57,710 nt of DNA from an uncultured Collinsella sp. (GTDB lineage: Bacteria; Actinomycetota; Coriobacteriia; Coriobacteriales; Coriobacteriaceae): positions 1 to 57,710 of the forward strand of contig UQVT01000001.1 in NCBI GenBank assembly GCA_900544465.1, in the 5' to 3' direction. A program made the translations under genes and the position numbers. Under the pieces are notes generated by a model. It worked only from the letters and a program-made list of their open reading frames with translations. It had not been told where the DNA came from and searched no databases. Shown here piece after piece: positions 41,902-51,970 of the stretch; within the stretch, counting starts at the first letter, position 1, and each line of letters starts with the position of its first letter.

Positions 41902-44550
41902 CTAGCAGACGGCGTAGTCCTGGGGCTCGCGGCCGTAGTAGGCGTCCAGGTAGAGCTCCTTGATCTCGCTCATGAGCGGGTAGCGCGGGTTAGCGCCGGT
42001 GCACTGGTCGTTGAATGCCTGCTCGGTCATCTCGTCGAGGGTGTCGAGGAAGTACTGCTCGTCAACACCGTAGTCGGCGATGGTCTTCTTGACACCGATG
42101 AAGTCCTTGAGCTCCTCGAGCTTCGTGATGAAGTTCTCGAAGACCTCCTTGTCGTCCTTGCCCTCGATGCCGCAGTACTTGGCCATCTCGGCGTAGTTGT
42201 GCAGCGCGTTGGGGTAAGGATACTGGGAGAAGGTACCCATCTTGACGGGAGCCTCGGCGGCGTTGTAGCGCATGACGCGGGTCAGGATGACGGCGTTAGC
42301 GATGCCGTGGGGCAGGTGATGGAAAGCGCCGAGCTTGTGAGCCATGGAGTGGTTGAGGCCCAGGAAGGCGTTGGCGAAGGCCATACCGGCCATGCAGGAG
42401 GCGTTGTGCATCTCCTCGCGGGCGTGCGGGTCCTTGGCGCCGTTCGTGAAGCTGGAGGGCAGGTTCTCAAAGACGAGCTTGGCAGCGCGCTCGGAGAGGC
42501 CCTTGGTGTAGTCGGAAGCCATGATGGAGACGTAGGACTCGATGGCGTGGGTCATGACGTCGATGCCGGAGGCAGCGGTCAGGCCGCGCGGGGCGGTCAT
42601 GCAGTTGTCGGCGTCGACGATAGCCATGTTGGGGAGCAGCGCGTAGTCGGCGAGCGGCCACTTGATGCCGGTCTCCTTGTCGGTGATGATGGCGAACGGC
42701 GTGCACTCGGAGCCGGTACCCGAAGAGGTCGGGACGGCGACGAAGTAGGCCTTCTTGCCCATCTCGGGGAAGGTGAAGATACGCTTGCGGATGTCCATGA
42801 AGTCCATGGCCATGTCCTCAAACTTGCACTCGGGGTGCTCGTACATCATCCACATGATCTTGCCGGCGTCCATAGCGGAGCCACCGCCGACGGCGATGAT
42901 GACGTCCGGCTCAAAGAGAGCCATCTGCTTGGCGCCGCGACGTGCGCACTGCAGCGACGGATCGGGCTCGACGTCGTAGAAGCAGTCGTGGGCGATGCCC
43001 ATCTCGTCGAGCTTGGCCTCGATGGCGCGGGTGTTGCCATTCTTGAAGAGGAACTGGTCGGTGACGATGAAGGCGCGCTTCTTGCCCATGACGTTGCCAA
43101 GCTCGTCGAGGGCGACGGGCGTGGAACCCTTCTTGAAGTAGACCTTCTCGGGAGCGCGGAACCACAGCATGTTCTCACGGCGCTCGGCCACAGTCTTAAC
43201 GTTGATCAAGTGCTTCACCCCAACGTTCTCGGAGACGGAGTTGCCGCCCCAGGAGCCGCAGCCCAGGGTCAGAGACGGCTTCATGCCAAAGTTGTACAGG
43301 TCACCGATGCCGCCGTGCGAGGACGGGGTGTTGATGACGATACGGCAGGCCTTCATGACGTGCTCGAACAGGCTGATCTTCTCGGCCTGGGCAGGGTGCA
43401 CGTACAGAGAGGCGGTGTGGCCCGGGCCACCGGCGAGCACCAGGTGCTCGGCCTTGTCGACGGCCTCCTGGAAGTCCTTGGCGTGATACATGGCCAGGAC
43501 CGGGGAGAGCTTCTCGTGGGAGAACTCCTCCTTGGCGGGGTCGGTGGAGGTGACCTCGGCGATCAGGATCTTGGTCTTGGCAGGAACCTCGATGCCGGCG
43601 AGCTCGGCGATCTTGGCGGCAGCCATGCCGGGGATGCGGTGATCGAGGGCGCCGTTCTTGAACATGGCGGCACGCAGGGCCTCCATCTCGGCACCCTGCT
43701 TGACGAAGTAGCAGCCGCGCTTCTGGAACTCGGCCTTAACCTGGTCATAGATGGTGTCGATGACGGTCACGGACTGCTCGGAAGCGCAGATCATGCCGTT
43801 GTCGAAGGTCTTGGAGTGGATGATGGAGTTGACGGCGAGCAGCACGTCAGCGGTGTCGTCGATGACGACCGGGGTGTTACCGGCGCCAACGCCCAGGGCG
43901 GGCTTGCCCGAGGAGTAGGCGGCCTTGACCATGCCCGGGCCACCGGTGGCGAGGATGATGTCGACGTCGCGCATGACCATGTTGGTCAGCTCGATGGAGG
44001 GGACATCGACCCAGCCGATGATGCCCTCGGGGGCGCCGGCCTTGACGGCGGCGTCAAGCACGAGCTTGGCGGCGGCGATGGTGCACTTGGCGGCAGCCGG
44101 GTGCGGGGAGATGATGATGGCGTTGCGGGTCTTCAGGCTGATCAGCGTCTTGAAGATCGCGGTGGAGGTGGGGTTGGTCGTCGGGATGACGGCGCCCACG
44201 ATGCCGATGGGCTCGGCGATCTTGGTGATGCCGTAAGCCTCGTCGCGCTCCAGGACACCACAGGTCTTGGTGTTCTTGTAAGCGTTGTAGATGTACTCTG
44301 CGGCGTAGTGGTTCTTGATGACCTTGTCCTCAAGAACGCCGCGGCCGGTCTCCTCGATGGCCATCTTCGCCAACGGGATACGAGCCTTGTTGGCGGCCAT
44401 GGCGGCCTCATAGAAGATCTTGTCGACCTGCTCCTGCGTGTACGTAGCAAAAAGCGCCTGGGCCTCTCGCATCTGAGCGAGCTTAGCCTCAAGCGCCTCT
44501 ACGTTGTCCACAATTGCGGGAGTAGTGTTTTCCGGTGACTTTTTCACCAT
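41902..44550 (-). CDS. adhE: Bifunctional acetaldehyde-CoA/alcohol dehydrogenase
   Basis: Reduces acetyl-CoA to ethanol in two NADH-dependent steps; such proteins form spirosomes. It has 882 residues. The N-terminal aldehyde dehydrogenase (1-440) has nucleophile Cys255 in NGMICASEQS. The C-terminal iron alcohol dehydrogenase (from about 455) shows GGGSAMDAGK, and HAIESY and HSMAHKLGAFHHLPHG carry metal-binding His. AAGGAG lies before ATG. An extended -10 (TGCTATCAT on the minus strand, about 44591-44600) and a large inverted repeat lie upstream. Confidence 0.98.
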   Translation of the reverse strand: MVKKSPENTTPAIVDNVEALEAKLAQMREAQALFATYTQEQVDKIFYEAAMAANKARIPLAKMAIEETGRGVLEDKVIKNHYAAEYIYNAYKNTKTCGVLERDEAYGITKIAEPIGIVGAVIPTTNPTSTAIFKTLISLKTRNAIIISPHPAAAKCTIAAAKLVLDAAVKAGAPEGIIGWVDVPSIELTNMVMRDVDIILATGGPGMVKAAYSSGKPALGVGAGNTPVVIDDTADVLLAVNSIIHSKTFDNGMICASEQSVTVIDTIYDQVKAEFQKRGCYFVKQGAEMEALRAAMFKNGALDHRIPGMAAAKIAELAGIEVPAKTKILIAEVTSTDPAKEEFSHEKLSPVLAMYHAKDFQEAVDKAEHLVLAGGPGHTASLYVHPAQAEKISLFEHVMKACRIVINTPSSHGGIGDLYNFGMKPSLTLGCGSWGGNSVSENVGVKHLINVKTVAERRENMLWFRAPEKVYFKKGSTPVALDELGNVMGKKRAFIVTDQFLFKNGNTRAIEAKLDEMGIAHDCFYDVEPDPSLQCARRGAKQMALFEPDVIIAVGGGSAMDAGKIMWMMYEHPECKFEDMAMDFMDIRKRIFTFPEMGKKAYFVAVPTSSGTGSECTPFAIITDKETGIKWPLADYALLPNMAIVDADNCMTAPRGLTAASGIDVMTHAIESYVSIMASDYTKGLSERAAKLVFENLPSSFTNGAKDPHAREEMHNASCMAGMAFANAFLGLNHSMAHKLGAFHHLPHGIANAVILTRVMRYNAAEAPVKMGTFSQYPYPNALHNYAEMAKYCGIEGKDDKEVFENFITKLEELKDFIGVKKTIADYGVDEQYFLDTLDEMTEQAFNDQCTGANPRYPLMSEIKELYLDAYYGREPQDYAVC

Positions 44551-44589
44551 TTGTGTCTCCTTGCGATCGGAGATTTACCCTACAAGATG

Positions 44590-44600
44590 CATGATAGCAA
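44590..44600 (-). promoter_or_regulatory. Probable extended -10 promoter of adhE
   Basis: TTGCTATCAT on the minus strand is an extended -10 (TGCTATCAT). It lies about 40 bp upstream of the adhE ATG. No strong -35 is evident. Confidence 0.45.
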
Positions 44601-44643
44601 GAAATAAATCGGTGAACGGTCAGATTCCCGTAAAAGACAAACT

Positions 44644-44671
44644 AAAACGCTTCAATAAACTGAAACGTTTT
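44644..44671. promoter_or_regulatory. Inverted repeat operator candidate upstream of adhE
   Basis: AAAACGCTTCA and TGAAACGTTTT (one mismatch) are separated by 6 bp, about 45-75 bp upstream of the probable adhE -10 box. Each arm resembles a LacI/CcpA half-site; it does not match the Rex consensus. A role in redox or carbon control of adhE is inference. Confidence 0.5.
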
Positions 44672-44703
44672 AACTAAAACTACTTGCCTGCTCCACCGCC
44701 CCG

Positions 44704-44752
44704 CTCATTGGGGACAGGCTTACATGAGTGCTTTCACTCATTTGGGACAGAC
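44704..44752. repeat. REP elements, family 2, upstream of RAYT copy 2
   Basis: Two units face each other: CTCATTGGGGACAGGCTTAC with ATGAGTG at 44704-44730, and CACTCATTTGGGACAGAC at 44735-44752. The same words recur downstream of the RAYT in the opposite orientation. Confidence 0.7.
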
Positions 44753-44881
44753 ATCGTTTTGCCATTTTGCCGTTCTGGGCCTTTTTGCCGCTCATTGGAT
44801 ATAAATAGATCACAGGCTCAGCATTTCGCGTTCCTTCTCTCCTTTTAGGTGTTGCCTGTTCAGTTTTTGAAAGGAGAGATT

Positions 44882-45658
44882 ATGCCCCGATGCGCCCGCG
44901 CCGTTTCGCTCACCGGCTATTACCACGTCTTTGACCGTGGCAACTCCAAACAGATTATTTTTGAAGATGACTCTGACCGATATCGTTTCTTATCGGACAT
45001 CTCGGACAGGTTTGCACGCCATAAAGTGGCAGTGTTGGCTTGGTGCCTTATGGACAACCACTTCCATTTGATGGTTGATGACCCATATGACAACCTTTCA
45101 AAGGCAATGCAGTGCGCACTGACGGCGTATGCTAAGTATTTCAATGGGAAAACGGGAAGAACGGGCCATCTGTTTGACAATCGCTATTCGCGTGTTGCGG
45201 TTGAGTCGGACACGCAGGCGGTGCAGCTGCTCGACTATATTCATCTCAATCCCGTGAAGGGTGCGCTTGACTCGCTCGAAGCATACCGCTGGTCAAGCTT
45301 TAGGGCATACCAGCTGGGCTACGATCCCTTTGACATCTGTGACGCGGCCCCTATGCTCGATATTGTCGGGGGGTCTCGTCGCTATTGTGAGCATCTTAAG
45401 GAAGTTGCCGGGCGGATCTGGTCAGTTGAGATTCTTCCACGCCGACGGATCCTCGATGAGGATGCTCTTTCCGTTGCGCGCGAAGTCCTTCCGAGCATAG
45501 ATCCTGCGCTGCTCAAGGCCCTGCCACGCCCCGATCGTGATGCGTGTCTGCTGAGGCTTAGGCGGGCACATCTCACGGTCAAGCAAATTGCCCGTATCAC
45601 CGGCATCGGCGCTACAAGCGTAACCAAGGCCACCGCGGGCTGGAACGAGGCGGCGTGA
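44882..45658 (+). CDS. REP-associated tyrosine transposase (RAYT), copy 2
   Basis: 258 residues, clearly related to the RAYT at 317 but not a recent copy. The HUH pair is His60/His62 in NHFHLMV and the likely catalytic Tyr86 is in AKYFN. IHLNPVK and RWSSF follow, and the C-terminal helix-turn-helix is TVKQIARITGIGATSVTKA. ATG at 44882 lies 6 bases after AAAGGAGA. It is flanked on both sides by REPs of a different family from those near copy 1. Confidence 0.9.
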   Translation: MPRCARAVSLTGYYHVFDRGNSKQIIFEDDSDRYRFLSDISDRFARHKVAVLAWCLMDNHFHLMVDDPYDNLSKAMQCALTAYAKYFNGKTGRTGHLFDNRYSRVAVESDTQAVQLLDYIHLNPVKGALDSLEAYRWSSFRAYQLGYDPFDICDAAPMLDIVGGSRRYCEHLKEVAGRIWSVEILPRRRILDEDALSVAREVLPSIDPALLKALPRPDRDACLLRLRRAHLTVKQIARITGIGATSVTKATAGWNEAA

Positions 45659-45680
45659 GGCAGGGGCCGAACCGCTGCTG

Positions 45681-45742
45681 GCATGCGTTACGTCTGTCCC
45701 CAATGCGTGAAAACACTCATGTAAGTCTGTCCCCAATGAGTG
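45681..45742. repeat. Two tandem REP elements, family 2, downstream of RAYT copy 2
   Basis: GCATGCGTTACGTCTGTCCC with CAATGCGTG (45681-45709) and CACTCATGTAAGTCTGTCCC with CAATGAGTG (45714-45742) are direct copies of one unit with imperfect inverted ends (CACTCAT/AATGAGTG). Confidence 0.75.
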
Positions 45743-45776
45743 CAAAAAGGCGCCCTCCGTAGGGGAGGGCGCCTTT
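45743..45776 (-). terminator. Terminator of rpmB
   Basis: AAAGGCGCCCTCC pairs with GGGAGGGCGCCTTT. On the minus strand it is followed by T residues (the AAAAA at 45744-45748). It lies about 70 bp past the rpmB stop. Confidence 0.85.
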
Positions 45777-45844
45777 GGTAAGTTCTATATGAACGCGAGG
45801 TCTTTGACCCGGAGAGTCCGAGGTACTTGTTGGTAAGACCTTAT

Positions 45845-46033
45845 TTAGGAGCGCGCAACCTTGCCAGACTTGAGGCAGGTGGAGCAAACGTTCATCTTGC
45901 GACGGTGACCATCGACGACGACGTAGACGCGCTGGATGTTGGGGCGGAACTTACGGTTGGTGACGCGGTGAGAGTGGCTGATGGAGCGACCGGCAACGGG
46001 GTGCTTACCGCAAACTTCGCAAACTTTGGACAT
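45845..46033 (-). CDS. rpmB: 50S ribosomal protein L28
   Basis: 62 residues. MSKVCEVCGKHPVAGRSISH and VCSTCLKSGKV show the two CXXC pairs of the zinc-binding L28 form. ATG at 46033 is preceded by AAGGAGG; a start at 46081 would ignore this site. A minus-strand extended -10 (TGCTATAGT, about 46088-46096) lies upstream. Confidence 0.96.
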   Translation of the reverse strand: MSKVCEVCGKHPVAGRSISHSHRVTNRKFRPNIQRVYVVVDGHRRKMNVCSTCLKSGKVARS

Positions 46034-46331
46034 AACTGACCCTCCTTGGGCGACAAACGAACATGTCGCGTTAACAAACAAGCCTGAACTATAGCACAGA
46101 AGCAGCTCCCTGTGCGTAATCTACACAGAGATATTCCTCTTTTGGCGATAGTGCTCACGCCACGGCCCTGGACGTAGATCCGATTTGCGTGCAGCAGAGG
46201 GGATTATGCCAGCTCGTGCGTGCGTTTTCAAGCTCGTCCCACAAATATATATAGGTTTATGGAGCATTGGGCTCCGTTTACGGATTGCTCTGTATTTATG
46301 CTCGCAATTAAGCTCGAGGTTGGCTACACTA

Positions 46332-47069
<738 letters not shown>

Positions 47070-47073
47070 TACC

Positions 47074-48018
47074 GTGGCGTTCAACCATAAGCACCTGATC
47101 GACATTACCGAGTACTCCGAAGAGGATATCAAGCTCATCCTCGAGACCGCCAAGGCGTTCTCCGAGGTCAACGAGCGTGCGATCAAGAAGGTCCCCACGC
47201 TCAAGGGCAAGACCATCGTCAACATGTTCAACGAGCCCTCGACGCGTACCCGCAGCTCCTTCGAGCTCGCCGAGAAGCGTCTTTCGGCCGACAGCCTCAA
47301 CTTTGGCGGCTCCTCGACCTCCACGGTCAAGGGCGAGAGCCTCGTCGATACCGTCGAGACCCTCAACGCCTACAAGATCGACTGCATCGTCGTGCGCGAC
47401 AAGCACGCCGGCGCGCCCTACATCGTCACGCAGAACTCGCCCGCGAGCGTTATCTGCGCCGGCGATGGCAAGCATAACCACCCCACGCAGGCCCTGCTCG
47501 ACCTGTACACCATCTGGGAGCACAAGGGTGACTTCCACGGTCTGAAGGTCGCCGTCGTCGGCGACATCTCCCACTCCCGTGTCTGCGGCTCGCTGATCCC
47601 CGCCCTTAAGATCATGGGCTGCGAGACCTACGCCGTCGCCCCCGGCACGCTGCTGCCGCCGGCACCCGAGGTCCTTGGCTGCGACCACGTGACGAGCGAC
47701 CTCGATTCCGTCCTGCCCGAGCTGGACGTCGTCTACATGCTGCGCGTGCAGCAGGAGCGCCTCGAGGGTGCCCCGTTCCCGACCATTCGCGAGTACCACA
47801 GGCTCTTCGGCCTGACCAAGGACCGCGAGAAGCTCATGAAGCCCGATGCGATCATCTGCCACCCGGGCCCCATCAACCGCGGCGTCGAGTTCGACTCCTA
47901 TATGGCCGACCACCCGCAACGCTCCGTCATCCTGGAGCAGGTCTACGCCGGTATCTGCGTGCGTATGGCTATCCTGTATCTGCTGCTTGGAGGTGCCGAT
48001 AATGGCCTTGCTTCTTAA
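47074..48018 (+). CDS. pyrB: Aspartate carbamoyltransferase catalytic subunit
   Basis: Forms carbamoyl aspartate. It has 314 residues from GTG 47074 behind GGAGGTGAG (GTG 47062 is inside the pyrR end and less likely). The carbamoyl-phosphate motif STRTR is at 56-60, and HPTQALLDLYT is present. No pyrI regulatory subunit is nearby. Confidence 0.96.
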   Translation: MAFNHKHLIDITEYSEEDIKLILETAKAFSEVNERAIKKVPTLKGKTIVNMFNEPSTRTRSSFELAEKRLSADSLNFGGSSTSTVKGESLVDTVETLNAYKIDCIVVRDKHAGAPYIVTQNSPASVICAGDGKHNHPTQALLDLYTIWEHKGDFHGLKVAVVGDISHSRVCGSLIPALKIMGCETYAVAPGTLLPPAPEVLGCDHVTSDLDSVLPELDVVYMLRVQQERLEGAPFPTIREYHRLFGLTKDREKLMKPDAIICHPGPINRGVEFDSYMADHPQRSVILEQVYAGICVRMAILYLLLGGADNGLAS

Positions 48019-49291
48019 GAATGCCCACGTCGTCGACCCGTCCGTCGAGCTTGACGGTGTCGTTGACGTCCTGATTGACGGCGACAAGATCGCCGAGGTC
48101 GGCGAGAATCTCGCCGTCGAGGGAGCCGAGGTCCGCGACCTTTCCGGCAAGTACCTCGTCCCCGGTCTGGTGGATATGCACGTGCATCTGCGCGAGCCCG
48201 GCTACGAGGTCAAAGAGGACATCGAGAGCGGTACCCGCGCAGCTGCCAAGGGCGGCTTTACCGGCGTGTGCTCCATGCCCAACACCGATCCCGTCACCGA
48301 TAACGGCACCGTCGTGGAGTTCGTCAAGTCCCGTGCTGCCGAGGTCGGCCACTGCCGCGTCTATCCGTCGGGCGCCATGACCCGCGGTCTTAAGGGCGAG
48401 GCCATGTCCGAGATGGGCGATATGGTCGCCCACGGCGCCGTCGCCTTCACCGATGACGGTCGCGGCGTGCAGGGCGCGGGCATGCTCCGTCGCTGCATGG
48501 ACTACGGCAAGATGTTCGGCAAGGTCTTCATGAGCCACTGCCAGGACGAGGACCTGGTCGGCCACGGCCAGATCAACGAGGGCAAGGTCTCGACCCGTCT
48601 GGCCCTCGAGGGTTGGCCGGCTGCCGGCGAGGAGCTCCAGATCGCCCGCGACATCGAGATCGCCAAGCTGACCGGTGCCAAGCTGCACATCCAGCACATC
48701 TCCACCGCTCACGGTCTCGAGCTCGTGCGTGCCGGTAAGGCCGCTGGCGTTCAGGTGACCTGCGAGGCCACCCCGCACCACATGTTCCTGACCGAGAACG
48801 ACCTGGACGAGACCTACAACACCTCGCTCAAGGTCAATCCGCCGCTGCGCACCGACGAGGACGCCGAGGCCATCCGTCAGGGCGTCATCGACGGTACCGT
48901 CGACGTTATCGTCACCGATCACGCTCCCCACACCCCGTGGGAGAAGGCCCGCGAGTTCGAGCTTGCGCCCTTTGGCATGATCGGTCTCGAGACCTCGCTG
49001 TCGCTCGTGCTCACCGAGCTGGTCAACACGGGCAAGATGAGCATGGGCCGCATGGTCGAGCTCATGGCCATCAAGCCGCGTGAGATCCTGGGCCTCGACC
49101 AGGTTCAGGTCAAGGCGGGCTCCGTTGCCGACCTGACTGTCTTCGACGCGTCCGCCACCTGGACGGTCGGCGAGGACGGCTACGAGTCGCGCGCCGAGAA
49201 CTCCGGTTTCGCCGGCCGCACGCTTACCGGTCGTGCCACCGATGTGTTTGTCGGCGGTAAGCAGACGCTCGCCGACGGCTGCATCTGCTAG
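48002..49291 (+). CDS. pyrC: Dihydroorotase
   Basis: Zinc amidohydrolase closing the pyrimidine ring. It has 429 residues. HVH at 60-62 in DMHVHLREPGY, MPNTDP, and a C-terminal VTDHAPH with the catalytic Asp. ATG 48002 overlaps pyrB by 17 bp, behind GGAGGT. Confidence 0.96.
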   Translation: MALLLKNAHVVDPSVELDGVVDVLIDGDKIAEVGENLAVEGAEVRDLSGKYLVPGLVDMHVHLREPGYEVKEDIESGTRAAAKGGFTGVCSMPNTDPVTDNGTVVEFVKSRAAEVGHCRVYPSGAMTRGLKGEAMSEMGDMVAHGAVAFTDDGRGVQGAGMLRRCMDYGKMFGKVFMSHCQDEDLVGHGQINEGKVSTRLALEGWPAAGEELQIARDIEIAKLTGAKLHIQHISTAHGLELVRAGKAAGVQVTCEATPHHMFLTENDLDETYNTSLKVNPPLRTDEDAEAIRQGVIDGTVDVIVTDHAPHTPWEKAREFELAPFGMIGLETSLSLVLTELVNTGKMSMGRMVELMAIKPREILGLDQVQVKAGSVADLTVFDASATWTVGEDGYESRAENSGFAGRTLTGRATDVFVGGKQTLADGCIC

Positions 49292-49383
49292 CATAGCCTT
49301 ATCGCTTTTGTGCGCGGCGCCCTTGCGGTGCCGCGCTTTCTGTTCGTTTGGACCATGCAACCGCATGGGGGATTGGAGCGTCT

Positions 49384-50175
49384 ATGCCCACACCTTCCAC
49401 TGCACGCATGCACGACTTCGAGGTCGTCTCGAACCAGGAGATCGCCGACGGCATCTTCTCGCTCGTCATCTCGGCCCCCAAGCTTGCAAGTGCGCTCAAG
49501 CCCGGTCAGTTTGTGAACATCGCCGTGCCCGGCGATGCGTCCTCGCTGCTTCGCGTGCCTCTGAGCTTCTATCGCGCCGACGCCCAGGCCGGCACCGTCG
49601 AGCTGTGGTACGCCGTCGTGGGCGACGACACCCGTCGTCTGTCGCAGATGGCCCCCGGCTCCAAGTCCAACCTGTTGGGCCCTGGCGGCCGCGGCTGGCT
49701 TGTTCCCGAGGGCACCAGGAAGGCGCTGCTCGTGGCGGGCGGCATCGGCGTTCCGCCCGTGCTGTGCCTCGCCGGCATGCTTGCCGAGCAGGGCGTGGAT
49801 GTCGACGTTTGCCTGGGCTTTGGCACCGCTTCCAAGGCCGTGGGTGTCGATGAGTTCCGCGCGCTGGGCGCCACGGTTAACGTGTGCACCGATGATGGCA
49901 CGCTCGGCATGCACGGTTTTTGCACCGATCCTGCCGCCGAGCTGCTCGGCGAGGGCGGCTACGACTACGTCGCCAGCTGCGGCCCCGCCGTCATGATGAA
50001 GAAGGTCGCCGCCGCTGCCGCCGAGGCCGGTGCGTACTGCGAGGTGTCGCTCGAGCGCATGATGAGCTGCGGCTTTGGCGCCTGCAACACCTGCAATGTC
50101 GAGACGGTCGACGGTATGAAGGGTGCTTGCATGTGCGGCCCCGTGTTCGATGCTTCCAAGGTGGTGGTCTTCTAG
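49384..50175 (+). CDS. pyrK: Dihydroorotate dehydrogenase B electron transfer subunit
   Basis: FAD and 2Fe-2S subunit that passes electrons from PyrD to NAD. It has 263 residues from ATG 49384 (GGAG, 5 bases). A ferredoxin-reductase-like core (GGIGVPPVLCLA) is followed by the cysteine cluster MSCGFGACNTCNVE ... GACMCGP. It overlaps pyrD by one base. Confidence 0.95.
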   Translation: MPTPSTARMHDFEVVSNQEIADGIFSLVISAPKLASALKPGQFVNIAVPGDASSLLRVPLSFYRADAQAGTVELWYAVVGDDTRRLSQMAPGSKSNLLGPGGRGWLVPEGTRKALLVAGGIGVPPVLCLAGMLAEQGVDVDVCLGFGTASKAVGVDEFRALGATVNVCTDDGTLGMHGFCTDPAAELLGEGGYDYVASCGPAVMMKKVAAAAAEAGAYCEVSLERMMSCGFGACNTCNVETVDGMKGACMCGPVFDASKVVVF

Positions 50176-51098
50176 TGGGTACCGTGAACATGGCCGTCGA
50201 TTTCGGCGGCGTCAAGATGCAGAACCCCATCAACACCGCAGCCGGTACCTTTGGCTACGGTTGGCAGTTCCAGAACTTCTTTGATGTTTCCCAGCTGGGC
50301 GCCATCACCACCAAGGGTTGCGCTGCCGAGCCCTGGCCCGGCAACCCCGCGCCCCGCATGGCCGAGATCCCCGGCGGTATGATCAACTCCGTGGGCCTTC
50401 AGAACCCCGGCGTGGCCGCCTTTGCCCGCGAGTCCGGTCCGTGGCTCGAGCAGCTTTCCAAGGACGGCTGCCAGGTCATCTGTCAGGTTGCCGGCCACTC
50501 CGTTGACGAGTTTGTCCGCGCACTCGAGATGTATGTCGAGCTGTGCCCCTGGGCTGCCGGCTACGAGATCAACGTGAGCTGCCCCAATATCGCCGCCGGC
50601 GGTGCCGCCATGGGCTCCACGCCCGAGGGCGCCTCTTCCGTTATGGCTGCCTGCCGCAAGGTGACCGATAAGCCTCTGTTCGTGAAGATGGCGCCGGTCA
50701 ACGTCGCCGAGATCGCCAAGGCCCTCGAGGCTGCCGGCGCCGACGGCCTTTCGGTCATCAACTCCATCCAGGGCATGGCCATCGACGTCCATACCCGCAA
50801 GTCCCGCGTGGCCAAGCCCAAGGGCGGCCTTTCGGGCCCGCTGTGTCATCACATCGCCGTGCGCATGGTCTGGGAGGTTGCCCAGGCCGTCGATATCCCC
50901 ATCAACGGTGTCGGCGGTGTCATGACCGGTGAGGATGCGGCCGAGTTTATCCTGGCCGGCGCCACCTGCGTGTCGGTCGGTATGGCCAACTTCGTCGATC
51001 CGTGCGCTTCGCTCAAGATCGCGCATGAGCTCGAGGCCTGGGCCGAGTCCCAGGGCGTGAAGGACATCAACGAACTGGTAGGTGCGTTCGAATGCTAG
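50175..51098 (+). CDS. pyrD: Dihydroorotate dehydrogenase, class 1B catalytic subunit
   Basis: FMN barrel oxidising dihydroorotate. It has 307 residues from GTG 50175 (GTG 50184 and ATG 50190 are alternatives). NTAAGTFGYG, INVSCPN and GVGGVMTGEDAAEFILAGA fit class 1B, which needs PyrK, encoded just upstream. Confidence 0.95.
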   Translation: MGTVNMAVDFGGVKMQNPINTAAGTFGYGWQFQNFFDVSQLGAITTKGCAAEPWPGNPAPRMAEIPGGMINSVGLQNPGVAAFARESGPWLEQLSKDGCQVICQVAGHSVDEFVRALEMYVELCPWAAGYEINVSCPNIAAGGAAMGSTPEGASSVMAACRKVTDKPLFVKMAPVNVAEIAKALEAAGADGLSVINSIQGMAIDVHTRKSRVAKPKGGLSGPLCHHIAVRMVWEVAQAVDIPINGVGGVMTGEDAAEFILAGATCVSVGMANFVDPCASLKIAHELEAWAESQGVKDINELVGAFEC

Positions 51099-51808
51099 AG
51101 ACCGATGCCCGCGACCGTGTTATCGTCGCTCTCGACTGCGACCGTGAGCGTGCGCTCGAGCTTGCCCACGAGCTTTCGGGCCATGCCGCCTGGCTCAAGG
51201 TTGGCATGACGCTCTATTACGCCGAGGGTCCTGAGATCGTCAAGACGTTCAAGGATTTGGGCTTTAAGGTTTTCCTCGACCTTAAGTTCCATGATATTCC
51301 GCATCAGGTTCGCGGCGCCGCCCGTTCGGCCTCGCTTGCTGGTGCCGACCTGCTCTCGGTTCACGGCTTGGGTTCGGGCGCCATGCTCGCTGCCTGCCGC
51401 GAGGGTGCCGAGGAGGCGCGCGAGGACCGCGCCAAGCTCGTCGCCATCACCGTTCTCACGAGCATGAATCAGGATGCCTTGAGCGAGATCGGCGTCGAGT
51501 CGCCCGTGTCCGAGGAGGCCGCCCGCCTGGCAAAGCTCGCTCAGGCCAACGGCATCGATGGCATCGTGTGCTCGCCGATGGAGGCTCACGACATGCGTGA
51601 GCTGCTGGGTTCTGATGCCCTGATCGTGACTCCGGGCGTGCGTCCGGTGGGTGCCGCCCTTGGTGACCAGTCCCGCGTGGCGACGCCTTCCCAGGCTATC
51701 GAGCGCGGCGCAAGTCATATTGTGGTGGGCCGTCCCATCACCGGCGCCGACGATCCGGTTGCCGCCTTTGACGCCATCGTCGCCGAGCTGGTCGAAAACG
51801 TCGCGTAA
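51092..51808 (+). CDS. pyrF: Orotidine 5'-phosphate decarboxylase
   Basis: Last step to UMP. It has 238 residues. The catalytic DXKXXDIP motif is Asp63, Lys65, Asp68 in DLKFHDIPHQV, and PGVRPVGAA binds phosphate. It overlaps pyrD by 7 bp. pyrE and carAB are not in this window. Confidence 0.96.
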   Translation: MLETDARDRVIVALDCDRERALELAHELSGHAAWLKVGMTLYYAEGPEIVKTFKDLGFKVFLDLKFHDIPHQVRGAARSASLAGADLLSVHGLGSGAMLAACREGAEEAREDRAKLVAITVLTSMNQDALSEIGVESPVSEEAARLAKLAQANGIDGIVCSPMEAHDMRELLGSDALIVTPGVRPVGAALGDQSRVATPSQAIERGASHIVVGRPITGADDPVAAFDAIVAELVENVA

Positions 51809-51853
51809 AAGATTCCCCTAAGTCACCACTTTTGGGTCTCATTAGCACAAAAT

Positions 51854-51911
51854 AGCCCCTGTGCCTGCGTAAACTTTCCCATCCTTTGTGTGGAATCGCA
51901 GGTCAGGGGCT
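51854..51911 (+). terminator. Hairpin after the pyr operon
   Basis: AGCCCCTG and CCTGCG pair with CGCAGG and CAGGGGCT with small bulges, enclosing about 28 bases. The tail TTAACTTT is a weak U-tract. Confidence 0.55.
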
Positions 51912-51970
51912 TAACTTTGGGCGCAGTATATTGCACTTTTTGCGGGTATCGTCTAACCTATGGAGCCGCG

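Noticed and set aside
42199..44538. 779-codon plus-strand frame opposite adhE
   Set aside because: Gly/Val/His-rich shadow of adhE codons, with no ribosome site or domain.
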